From: DATLGB01 sp963726825
GTDB lineage: Bacteria; Actinomycetota; Thermoleophilia; Solirubrobacterales; Solirubrobacteraceae
Reading direction: 5' to 3'
Assembly: GCA_963726825.1 (NCBI GenBank)
Contig: CAVSDT010000002.1
Location: forward strand, 1,860,001 to 1,924,000
Length of the DNA: 64,000 bases
Under the pieces are notes generated by a model that searched no databases, had not been told where the DNA came from, and saw only the letters and a list, made by a program, of their open reading frames with translations. Below are positions 55,939 through 63,315 of this stretch, piece after piece; positions within the stretch are counted from its first letter, which is position 1, and every line of letters begins with the position of its first letter. The translations under genes were made by a program, and so were the position numbers.

Positions 55939-56558
55939 GCGGGCGCGTCGACGAGCACGTCGGCCCCGGCGGCCTCGAGCTCCGCGCGCGAGCCGATGCC
56001 CCACAGGACCCCGACGGCGAGCAGCCCGTGCGCCCGGGCGCCCTCGACGTCGTGGCGGCGGTCGCCCACCATCGCGACGGGCGTCACGTCCGGGCCGAGC
56101 GCCGCGATCGCCTCTCCCATCGTCTCGGCCTTGCCCGCCGTGCCGGTCAGCTCGGGGCCGGCGACGGCCTCGAAGCGGTCCGAGAGGCCGATGGCGGCCA
56201 GGACCGGGACGGCGAAGTGCTTCGGCTTGGAGGTCGCGACGGCGAGGCGGATGCCCGACGCGCGCAGGGCGTCGAGCGCCTCCGGGATGCCCGGGAAGGT
56301 CGGCGTGCGGCGCAGGTCGTCGTCGTAGCGCTTGCGGTAAGTCGAGACGACGGCGTCCACGACGCGCGAGTCCGGATCGGCCTTGAGGATGTCCCCGAAG
56401 GCGACGCGCGTCGGCGGGCCGATGTAGCCCTCGAGCTCGGCGTCGGAGCGGGCGGCCACGCCGTGGGCCACCAGTGCGTGGTTCATGCCGTCGAGGATGG
56501 TGCGGCGCGAGTCCGCGAGGCAGCCGTCGAGGTCGAAGAGGACGGCGGCCGCGGACAC
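55857..56558 (-). CDS. HAD-superfamily phosphatase (phosphoglycolate-phosphatase-like)
   Basis: A 233-residue HAD hydrolase of the Gph/PpaX group: motif I VLFDLDGCLADSRRTI, cap helix region, motif II VATSKPKH, and motifs III/IV with GDRRHDVEGARAHGL. It should dephosphorylate small phospho-metabolites. About 20 extra residues at the C-terminus (NRPISTEQTGP) are read from DNA antisense to the SRPBCC gene. The GTG start is 2 bases after the stop of the PRC-barrel-like gene, so the two are probably co-transcribed. Confidence 0.87.
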   Translation of the reverse strand: MSAAAVLFDLDGCLADSRRTILDGMNHALVAHGVAARSDAELEGYIGPPTRVAFGDILKADPDSRVVDAVVSTYRKRYDDDLRRTPTFPGIPEALDALRASGIRLAVATSKPKHFAVPVLAAIGLSDRFEAVAGPELTGTAGKAETMGEAIAALGPDVTPVAMVGDRRHDVEGARAHGLLAVGVLWGIGSRAELEAAGADVLVDAPAQLVPVLEDAVSALRANRPISTEQTGP

Positions 56559-56560
56559 GG

Positions 56561-56884
56561 TCAGTCGGCCAGCTCGGCGTCCTCGACGCCGTAGTGGGCG
56601 TAGACCGCGTCGAACTCGTCGTCGGTGAGGGCCTCCCCGGCCGGCGACGGGGCGCTCTCGACGAGGTCGGGGGCGAAGGCGACCGTGACGACCTCCTCGT
56701 CCGTGTCGATGTCGGCCTCGTCGATCGGCACGAGGACCGGGCCGGCGGCGGCGCTCACGAGCGCCAGGGCGGGGCGGTCCTCGCCCGTGTGCGCGTAGAC
56801 CTCCTCGATCTCGCCGACCTCGGCGTCCGTGGCGATGAGGGTGGCGCCGCGCAGGGCGGCGAGCGTGTCGTCGTCCAGGCTCAT
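56561..56884 (-). CDS. Hypothetical acidic protein with PRC-barrel-like N-terminus
   Basis: A 107-residue, strongly acidic protein. The first half (LAALRGATLIATDAEVGEIEEVYAHTGEDRPALALVSAA, read as a strand-turn-strand pattern) resembles PRC-barrel or DUF2171 domains that sit in RNA-processing and photosynthetic proteins. The second half is Asp/Glu-rich and ends FDAVYAHYGVEDAELAD. No membrane or catalytic features. It lies between the response regulator gene (23-base gap) and the HAD phosphatase. Function is unknown. Confidence 0.65.
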   Translation of the reverse strand: MSLDDDTLAALRGATLIATDAEVGEIEEVYAHTGEDRPALALVSAAAGPVLVPIDEADIDTDEEVVTVAFAPDLVESAPSPAGEALTDDEFDAVYAHYGVEDAELAD

Positions 56885-56907
56885 GGGACGCGAGCCTAGG
56901 TGGTCCG

Positions 56908-57525
56908 TCAGGTGATCAGGCCGAGCCGCTGGGCGCGCTGCACGGCCTCGGCCCGATTGCGCACCTCGAGCTTGCGATAGAGGGTGCTCGTGTGCTCCTT
57001 GACGGTGTGCGGCGAGAGGAACAGGCGCTCGGCGATCTCGCGGTTGGTGGCCCCGTCGGCGACCAGCCCGAGCACCTCCAGCTCGCGCTCGGACAGCGGG
57101 TTGGCGGGGCCGTCGGCGGGGGCCGGCTCGAACACCGTCATCCCGAGGCCGACCATGCGGACCGCGCGGGCGACGTCGCCCGCGTCCCAGTCCTTGGACA
57201 CGAAGCCGGACGCGCCTGCGGCCCGCGCCGCCTTCGCCGACAGCCGGCCCGCGCCCGAGATCAGCAGCACCCGCGTGATCGGCGACGCGGCCCGCAGGCG
57301 CTCGCACAGCTCGGCGCCCGACTCCTGGCCGAGGAACAGGTCCACCAGCGCGACCTGGGGCGAGTAGCGCCGCGCGAGCTGCTCGGCCTCCGCACCCGAG
57401 CGGGCGGAGAGGAAGCGCTCGACCCACGGCTGCTCGCCCAGCATCAGCCGGAAGCCCCAGTGGACGACGTCATGGTCGTCGACCACCATCACGCGCAGCT
57501 TGCGGTCGGCGGCCGGGGCGCTCAT
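56908..57525 (-). CDS. LuxR/NarL-family response regulator
   Basis: A 205-residue two-domain regulator. The receiver domain has MVVDDHDVVHWGF, the phosphoacceptor D62 (VALVDLFLGQESG), and Lys in GFVSKDWDAGDVARAV. The C-terminal LuxR helix-turn-helix is LSERELEVLGLVADGATNREIAERLFLSPHTVKEH (in parts: LSERELEVLGLVADG; NREIAERLFLSPHTVKEH). It pairs with the histidine kinase gene upstream, with which it shares an ATGA overlap. Targets are not visible; an inverted repeat lies ahead of the kinase gene. Confidence 0.9.
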   Translation of the reverse strand: MSAPAADRKLRVMVVDDHDVVHWGFRLMLGEQPWVERFLSARSGAEAEQLARRYSPQVALVDLFLGQESGAELCERLRAASPITRVLLISGAGRLSAKAARAAGASGFVSKDWDAGDVARAVRMVGLGMTVFEPAPADGPANPLSERELEVLGLVADGATNREIAERLFLSPHTVKEHTSTLYRKLEVRNRAEAVQRAQRLGLIT

Positions 57526-58655
57526 GGGGCCGGGGCGTCCTCGGTCGGGACGGTCAGCCGGACGCGCCAGCGGTGGTCGCCGTCGGGGCCGAACTCCACC
57601 ACGCCCCCGTGCTCGAGCGCCTCGAAGGCCGCCAGCCGCAGGCCCATGCCGGCGCGGCGGACGGGCTGCTCGGCCACACCGTCGTTGCACACCTCGAGCA
57701 CCACGGCGCCCTCCTCGGCGCGCAGCCGGACCTCGACGTGGGTCGGCTCGGCGTGCTTGGCGGCGTTGCGCACCGCCTCCCGCAGGACGGACTGCGCGAC
57801 GGGCTCGACGTCGGGGGGCAGTTGCACGCGCTCACCCTCGGCGAGGCCGACGTCCAGCGGCGCGTGCGCACGGGCGAGGCGGCGGACCTCCTCCTGCACC
57901 GTCCGCACGGTCGGCGGCGCCGAGCGCGCGAGCGGGCGCTGCAGCGCCGCGCGCAACTCGCTCAGGGCCTTGGAGACCTCCTCGGCCGCGCGCTCGCGCT
58001 CGGGCTCGTCGAGCGGGCCGGGACGGGAGAGCGCCAGCGAGACGCCGAACAGCCGCTGCACCACGGCCTCGTGCAGGTCGCGCGCGAAGTCGAGCCGATC
58101 GGTGAGCCGCCGCGAGCGCTCGGACTCCCGCGCGGCGTTGCGGGCGCCCGCTGCGAGCGCCGCGACCTTGCCCAGCGACCACAGCGAGTGACGCTCCGCG
58201 TCGCTCAGGGGCCCGTGCGCGGCGTCCCGGTCGGCCACGATCACCCCGCGGCCGCGGCCGCCGGCGGTCATCGGGACGCAGACGACGAGGCCGTCCATCA
58301 GCAGGTGGTGGAACTCCTCCGGCAGCTCGGCCTCGACGCTCGAGGTGACCTCCACGACCGCGTCCTCCTCGAGCGCGCGGCGGGCGAGCGCGGCTTGACG
58401 CGTGGTCGGGTTGGCGCCGTCGAAGAGCTCGATCGCGATGTTGTGGGCGCCCATCGCGCGCACCTCCCGGCGGTCCTCGTCGTAGGCGAAGAAGACGGCG
58501 CGGCGCATCGCCCCGAGCTGGCAGGCCGCCTCGGCGATGCGCGAGTACAGCGTTCCCGGGCCGGAGTCGGCCTCCGACAGGACCTGCGCGAAGAGGTCGA
58601 GCGCCCCGAGGGGCATCGCGACGCGGCTGTCAGGGCGGGGGGCCATCAGGGGCAT
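57522..58655 (-). CDS. GAF-domain sensor histidine kinase (HisKA_3/NarX type)
   Basis: A 377-residue soluble sensor kinase. Residues about 25-170 form a GAF-like domain (LYSRIAEAACQLGAMRRAVFFAYD; GLVVCVPMTAGGRGRGVIVAD). The HisKA_3 dimerisation helix follows with the phospho-His H195 (DFARDLHEAVVQRLFGVSLAL). The ATPase domain has REAVRNAAKHAEPTHVEVRL (N-box) and a GMGLRLAAFEAL G-box; the D-box is replaced by VCNDGVAEQP. No transmembrane helix, so it senses a cytoplasmic signal. An inverted repeat begins 2 bases upstream of the ATG. Confidence 0.88.
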   Translation of the reverse strand: MPLMAPRPDSRVAMPLGALDLFAQVLSEADSGPGTLYSRIAEAACQLGAMRRAVFFAYDEDRREVRAMGAHNIAIELFDGANPTTRQAALARRALEEDAVVEVTSSVEAELPEEFHHLLMDGLVVCVPMTAGGRGRGVIVADRDAAHGPLSDAERHSLWSLGKVAALAAGARNAARESERSRRLTDRLDFARDLHEAVVQRLFGVSLALSRPGPLDEPERERAAEEVSKALSELRAALQRPLARSAPPTVRTVQEEVRRLARAHAPLDVGLAEGERVQLPPDVEPVAQSVLREAVRNAAKHAEPTHVEVRLRAEEGAVVLEVCNDGVAEQPVRRAGMGLRLAAFEALEHGGVVEFGPDGDHRWRVRLTVPTEDAPAP

Positions 58656-58656
58656 T

Positions 58657-58698
58657 AAACGCGAGCGCCCCGTCCGGAGACGAGGCGCTCAAGCGTTT
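58657..58698 (-). promoter_or_regulatory. Inverted repeat abutting the histidine kinase start codon
   Basis: AAAC-GC-GAGCGCC (58657-58669) mirrors GGCGCTC-AA-GCGTTT (58684-58698), with a short spacer. In the mRNA it would be a hairpin ending 1-2 bases before the ATG at 58655, or it may be a double-stranded operator. No separate ribosome-binding site is visible there. Confidence 0.45.
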
Positions 58699-58871
58699 GA
58701 CGCGGGCACGGCCGCCTTGAGGTCCCTCCCCGTCGGCGCAAGCGCCAGGCGGCTCGGGCGGCGGACCTTCCACCTCGGTGGCCTCGCTCTTCACGACCGG
58801 GCCCTGCGTCGAGATGGATCCTGCAACAGCACCCCATGGCTGGCAAGGGCCCCGCACACGAAGATCGCGGA

Positions 58872-58884
58872 GTTTGCGGCAAAC
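58872..58884. promoter_or_regulatory. Palindrome GTTTGC-G-GCAAAC upstream of the M50 protease gene
   Basis: A perfect 6-1-6 palindrome, within a slightly longer GCGG...CCGC context, lies 47 bases before the M50 protease ATG. It looks like an operator. The rest of the 275-base gap (58656-58930) holds only the kinase-side repeat and no convincing gene. Confidence 0.35.
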
Positions 58885-58930
58885 CGCACGAGAGTCCGCC
58901 GGTGACACGGCTGCGACACTGGGGGAACCG

Positions 58931-59800
58931 ATGAGCAGCTCCGAGTGGCTTCGGCCACAGCCCTCCGAGGCCCCCGCCCCACCCCCGCCTTCGGCGCAGC
59001 CGCGACGCGAGCCGCCGCGCGGCGACGAGCCGGTGTGGAAGCGGGTGGGCGGCGCGGCCGCGGCGCTCGGCCTGCTGGTGCTGAAGTTCGGCAAGGTCGC
59101 GCTGATCGGGCTCAAGGGCGCGAAGTTCCTCACGACCTCGGCCTCCATGCTCGTGTCGGTCGCGGCGTACTCCCTCATCTGGGGCTGGCCGTTCGCCGCC
59201 GGCTTCGTCCTGCTGCTGTTCCTCCACGAGCTGGGCCACTTCATCCAGCTGCGCCGGGAGGGCGTGCAGCCCAGCGGCATGCTGTTCATCCCCTTCCTCG
59301 GCGCCGCCGTCGGCGCCCGGTCGCTCGGCGGCAGCGCGCTGGCCGAGGCGCGGGTCGGCCTCGCGGGGCCGGTGCTCGGGTCGCTGGCCGCCGCTGGCGT
59401 CGCGGTCGCCGCGTTCGCGCTGGACTCCGAGTTCCTCAAGGCGCTCGCGTTCACCGCGTTCTTCCTCAACCTCTTCAACCTGCTGCCGGTCGTCCCGCTC
59501 GACGGCGGCCGGGCGATGGCCGCGATGGCGCCGTGGATGTGGTTCGTCGGCCTGTTCGTGATGATCGGCCTGGTCTTCGTCCGCCCCAACCCGGTGCTGA
59601 TCCTGTTCGCGCTCCTGGGCGCCTTCGAGGTCTACCGCCGCTGGAAGAGCCGCAAGAACGGCGAGGAGGGCAACGCCGCCTACTACCAGGTGTCGCCCCG
59701 CAACCGGCTGATCGTCGGTGCCGTCTACGTCGGGCTGATCGCCGCGCTGGCCGTGGGGATGGACCTCACCCACGTGGTGCGCGACTTCTCCGACGTCTAG
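58931..59800 (+). CDS. Site-2-type M50 metalloprotease
   Basis: A 289-residue membrane protease. A Pro-rich cytoplasmic N-terminus (residues 8-34) is followed by hydrophobic spans. The zinc site HELGH (H99, E100, H103) lies in one span and the third ligand D191 is in NLLPVVPLDGGRAMA. There is no PDZ or CBS domain. Members cleave membrane-bound regulators within the bilayer; the substrate here is unknown. GGGGG lies a few bases before the ATG. It ends with a 4-base overlap with smpB. Confidence 0.88.
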   Translation: MSSSEWLRPQPSEAPAPPPPSAQPRREPPRGDEPVWKRVGGAAAALGLLVLKFGKVALIGLKGAKFLTTSASMLVSVAAYSLIWGWPFAAGFVLLLFLHELGHFIQLRREGVQPSGMLFIPFLGAAVGARSLGGSALAEARVGLAGPVLGSLAAAGVAVAAFALDSEFLKALAFTAFFLNLFNLLPVVPLDGGRAMAAMAPWMWFVGLFVMIGLVFVRPNPVLILFALLGAFEVYRRWKSRKNGEEGNAAYYQVSPRNRLIVGAVYVGLIAALAVGMDLTHVVRDFSDV

Positions 59801-60270
59801 CGCCGGCGCTCGGACATCTCGCGCTCGACGTCACGGCGCATGTCGCGCTCCTTGATCGTCTGGCGCTTGTCCCCGGCGTCCTTGCCCTTGGCGAGCGCGA
59901 TCTCGACCTTCGCCTTGCCGTCGGAGAAGTAGATCCGCGTCGGGATGATGGTGAAGCCCTTCTCGCGCGCGTCGAGCTTGTCCAGCTGGGCGCGGTGGAC
60001 GAGGAGCTTGCGCGGGCGCTCGGGCTCGTGGTTCTCCCGCGAGGCCGGGGCGTAGGGCGGGATGTGGACGTTGTGCAGCCACAGCTCGCCGTGGTCGATC
60101 GACGCGTAGCCGTCCTTGATCTGGGCCTTGCCGCCGCGCAGCGACTTGACCTCGGAGCCGGTCAGCATCATGCCCGCCTCGTACGTGTCGAGCAGGTGGT
60201 AGCGGAAGGCGGCCTGGCGGTTGGTCGCCACGTCGCCCGGCATCGCCTTCTTCTTGCCGCCCTTCGCCAT
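59797..60270 (-). CDS. smpB: SsrA-binding protein SmpB
   Basis: A 157-residue tmRNA partner with the OB-fold core. It has TNRQAAFRYHLLDTYEAGMMLTGSEVKSLR in the first half (seen as AFRYHLLDTYEAG and LTGSEVKSLRGGK). Further on come GELWLHNVHIPPY, RPRKLLVHRAQLDKL and FTIIPTRIYFSDGKAKVEIALAKGK. A basic C-terminal tail (KRQTIKERDMRRDVEREMSERRR, here RDMRRDVEREMSERRR) enters the mRNA channel of stalled ribosomes. It follows the RNase gene by 10 bases. The cognate ssrA gene is at 43.4-43.8 kb in this window. Confidence 0.95.
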   Translation of the reverse strand: MAKGGKKKAMPGDVATNRQAAFRYHLLDTYEAGMMLTGSEVKSLRGGKAQIKDGYASIDHGELWLHNVHIPPYAPASRENHEPERPRKLLVHRAQLDKLDAREKGFTIIPTRIYFSDGKAKVEIALAKGKDAGDKRQTIKERDMRRDVEREMSERRR

Positions 60271-60280
60271 GCCGGAGAGG

Positions 60281-62029
60281 CTAGACCGCGACCGGCACGA
60301 GGTCCACGCGCCCGCGCGGCACGTCGACCTTGGAGACCTGGACCGTCGCCGGGTCGCCGATCCGCAGCCGCCGGCCGCCGGAGGCCCCGACGAGCATGAC
60401 CTCGAGCTCGTCGAGCTCCCACCACTCGCCGCGCAGCTTGCGCACCGGCAGCAGGCCGTCCAGCCCGTCGGCGAACGCGACGAACGCGCCCGCGCCGATG
60501 ACGGACACGACCTCCCCCGGCCACTCCTGCTCCCAGCCGTCGCGGAACAGCCGCGCCTCGAGCAGGAAGGCCGCGGCGATGTCGTCGGCACGCCGCTCGA
60601 TCGTCATCGCGTCACGTTCGCGGGCCGAGCACCAGGAGCCGAGCTCGTCGAGCGCGCCGCGGTCCGGCGTCTCCTCCCCCGCCCCGATCGCCGCGAGCAG
60701 CGAGCGGTGGCAGACGAGGTCCGGGTAGCGCCGGATCGGCGAGGTGAAGTGGCAGTAGCGGGCGGAGCGCAGACCGGCGTGACCGACGTTCTTCGGGGCG
60801 TAGTAGGCCTGCTTGAGCGCCCGCAGCACCAGCGTGGTCCAGCCCTGGCGCCCGTGGCCCGTCGCGGTCGCGTGCGCGGCCACCAGTCGGGAGATCTCCC
60901 CGATGACCTCCGCCGCCTGCTCGCGCGAGAGGGTGTCCGAGACGGCCGGGGTGGGGACCCCGAGCGCGGCGAGCTGCTGCACGAGGCGCACCACGCGCGC
61001 GCCGTCGGGGTTCTCGTGGACGCGGTAGAGCGCCGGCAGCTTGCGGTCCTCGAGCAGGCCGGCGACCGCCTCGTTGGCCGCGATCATCAGGTGCTCGATC
61101 AGCGCGTGGGACTCCGTCGCGCTCTCGCGCTCCATCCGCACGACGTGGCCGCCGTCGTCGAACCCGAACTGCGGCTCCGACGTGGAGACCTCAAGCGCCC
61201 CCTGCGCCGCCCGCCGGTCGGCCAGCGCGCGGGCGACGGCCCGGGCGGCCTCCAGGGGCGCGGCCCACGGCGCCTGCGCGCGTTCGATGCCGGCGAACAC
61301 GCGATCGACCTGCGGGTAGTCCAGCCGCGCGTCGGAGCGGATGCGCGTGCGGTGGAAGGCGCGGCGGCGCACCCGGTCGCCCTCGAAGGTCAGCTCGACC
61401 GTGACCGCGAGCCGGTCCTCCCCCGGCTTGAGCGAGCAGGCGCCGTTGGAGAGCCCCTCGGGCAGCATCGGCTCGACGGTCCCCGGGACGTAGACGGAGG
61501 TCGCACGACGGTGCGCCTCGCGGTCGACGACGGAGCCGGCCGGCACGTGCGCCGCCACGTCGGCGATGTGGACCCAGATCGTCGTGGTGCCGTCGTCGTG
61601 GCGCTCGGCGGAGATCGCGTCGTCGAAGTCCTTGGCCGTCGGCGGGTCGATGGTGAAGGTCGCCAGCGCGGTGAGGTCCAGGCGCGACGCGGAGAAGGGG
61701 TCGGGCGGGGACTCGGCCGCCGCCCGCGCCGCCCGGTCCACGGCCGGGTCGAAGCGCCGCCGCATCCCGCGCGCGAGCAGGTGGGCCTCGACGACGTCGC
61801 GCGCGACGTCGGGCCGCCCGATCCGGCGCAGGATGCGCCCGCGGCCGCTGCCGCCGCGCTTGCCCGGCCCCACGAGGACGAGGTCGCCGAGCCGGGCGCG
61901 GTCATGGCGCTCGACGTCGATCGCCCGTCCGCGCTCGAAGAACGGGGCGGCGGCCAGGAAGCGGCCGCGCTTGGCGAGCACGCCGACCACAGCCTCCGCC
62001 GGCGGGGCCGGCGGGCGCTGGCGGGCCAC
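60281..62029 (-). CDS. rnr: RNase II/R family 3'-5' exoribonuclease (RNase R-like)
   Basis: A 582-residue hydrolytic exoribonuclease. The RNB catalytic core shows FTIDPPTAKDFDDAIS with its Asp cluster, HIADVAAHVP, HFTSPIRRYPDLVCHR and a C-terminal S1 domain (VSVIGAGAFVAFADGLDGLLPV). It is shorter than E. coli RNase R (about 810), lacking most N-terminal cold-shock domains and the Lys-rich tail. It degrades structured RNA, including mRNA released by trans-translation. The order ctpA-like, rnr, smpB on one strand with tight spacing suggests one operon. GTG start at 62029. Confidence 0.9.
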   Translation of the reverse strand: MARQRPPAPPAEAVVGVLAKRGRFLAAAPFFERGRAIDVERHDRARLGDLVLVGPGKRGGSGRGRILRRIGRPDVARDVVEAHLLARGMRRRFDPAVDRAARAAAESPPDPFSASRLDLTALATFTIDPPTAKDFDDAISAERHDDGTTTIWVHIADVAAHVPAGSVVDREAHRRATSVYVPGTVEPMLPEGLSNGACSLKPGEDRLAVTVELTFEGDRVRRRAFHRTRIRSDARLDYPQVDRVFAGIERAQAPWAAPLEAARAVARALADRRAAQGALEVSTSEPQFGFDDGGHVVRMERESATESHALIEHLMIAANEAVAGLLEDRKLPALYRVHENPDGARVVRLVQQLAALGVPTPAVSDTLSREQAAEVIGEISRLVAAHATATGHGRQGWTTLVLRALKQAYYAPKNVGHAGLRSARYCHFTSPIRRYPDLVCHRSLLAAIGAGEETPDRGALDELGSWCSARERDAMTIERRADDIAAAFLLEARLFRDGWEQEWPGEVVSVIGAGAFVAFADGLDGLLPVRKLRGEWWELDELEVMLVGASGGRRLRIGDPATVQVSKVDVPRGRVDLVPVAV

Positions 62030-63205
62030 CTACGGGGCCTTGCCCGCGAGCGCCGTGAGGGCGGCGTCGAGGCCCTCGTCCTTCGGCGTGGCCGGCTTGT
62101 CGACCGCCTTGATCTCCGGCGTGATCCCGCCCGGCTTGCCGTCGCGCGGACCGAGGTTGCGGCCCTTGGGGGTGAAGTACTCGCCGACGGTGATGTCCAG
62201 CGCGCCGCCGTTGGGCAGCGACTCGACCTCCTGGAAGACGCCCTTGCCGAACGTGCGCGTGCCGACGACCGTCGCGCGGCCGCGGTCCTGCAGCGCGCCC
62301 GTGACGATCTCGGACGCCGACGCGGTGCCGCCGTCGACGAGCACGACGACCGGGACGTCCTTGGCGATCGCGTCGCCCTCGGCCTCGAACCGGCGCTCGG
62401 GCCGGTTGCGGCCCTTCGTGGAGACCACGACCCCGTCCTGGAGGAACACCGAGGCGACGTTGACGCCCTCGTCGAGCAGGCCGCCGCCGTTGCCGCGCAG
62501 GTCGAGGACGATCCCCTCCACCCCGGCCTTGAGCAGCTTGCGGGTGCGGGTGGAGACGGCGCGACCGGCCCCGGCGCGGAACTGGTCGAGCTTGACGTAG
62601 CCGTAGCGCTCGCCCTCGTGGTCGACGATCCGCGACGAGGTGATCGGGACCGAGACGGCTTCGCGCTGCATCGTGCGCTTGAACGTCCTGCCCTTGCGCC
62701 GGAGGGTGAGCCGCACCTCCGTCCCGGCCTTGCCCTTGATGCGCGCGGTCGACTCGGCGGAGCGCTTGCCCTTCAGCGACATGCCGCCGACCCCGACGAT
62801 CTGGTCGCCCGGCCGCAGACCGGCGCGCGCCGCCGGCCCGCCCTCGTAGACGGTGACGATCGCGAGCCCCGCCGGGATCTCGTCGACCATCAGGCCGACG
62901 CCCTCGAAGCGCTCGACCCGCGTGAGGTCGTTGGCGTCCTTCAGGCGCGGGGTCAGGTAGTGGGAGAAGCGGTCGTCGAGGGAGTCCACGACCGCGGTCA
63001 GCGCCACGTCGAGGAGCTTGTCCTCAGACGGCTTCTTGTAGTAGTCGGCGTCGATCTTGTCGAGCACCTGCTCGAAGACCTGGCCGCGCGAGTCGCCGAC
63101 GAGGGTGTCGCGCACCGGGTCGGGGAGCACCGCGGGGTGCCCGCCGAGCGCGATCCCGCCCACGAGCGCGACCAGGACGGCCAGGAGCACGAGGGCGCGA
63201 CGCAC
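62030..63205 (-). CDS. S41 C-terminal processing peptidase (CtpA type)
   Basis: A 391-residue exported serine protease. It has an N-terminal signal/anchor (residues 4-22) and a PDZ domain around 100-175 (GLMVDEIPAGLAIVTVYEGGPAARAGLRPGDQIVGVGG, here GGPAARAGLRPGDQIVGVG). The catalytic core has LDLRGNGGGLLDEGVNVAS, DGGTASASEIVTGAL (nucleophile S296) and GTRTFGKGVFQ (general base K321). It trims proteins from their C-termini outside the membrane. GTG at 63205. Its stop is immediately before the RNase gene start, so the three genes to smpB are probably co-transcribed. Confidence 0.92.
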   Translation of the reverse strand: MRRALVLLAVLVALVGGIALGGHPAVLPDPVRDTLVGDSRGQVFEQVLDKIDADYYKKPSEDKLLDVALTAVVDSLDDRFSHYLTPRLKDANDLTRVERFEGVGLMVDEIPAGLAIVTVYEGGPAARAGLRPGDQIVGVGGMSLKGKRSAESTARIKGKAGTEVRLTLRRKGRTFKRTMQREAVSVPITSSRIVDHEGERYGYVKLDQFRAGAGRAVSTRTRKLLKAGVEGIVLDLRGNGGGLLDEGVNVASVFLQDGVVVSTKGRNRPERRFEAEGDAIAKDVPVVVLVDGGTASASEIVTGALQDRGRATVVGTRTFGKGVFQEVESLPNGGALDITVGEYFTPKGRNLGPRDGKPGGITPEIKAVDKPATPKDEGLDAALTALAGKAP

Positions 63206-63315
63206 CGTGGCAACGGTAGGGATCCGCGTGTCAGCGGAGCGTCAGCTTCGGCCCCCGGGCGCGTCGGGTCCCGGGGCATTACGATGTCCTGCCCTCCCCG
63301 GGACGGTTCTTCACG

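Noticed and set aside
63254..63276. A CCCCGGG/CCCGGGG hairpin before gltD as a terminator
   Set aside because: It lies between divergent genes, so no transcript is expected to end there; a promoter-region structure or chance GC pairing is more likely.
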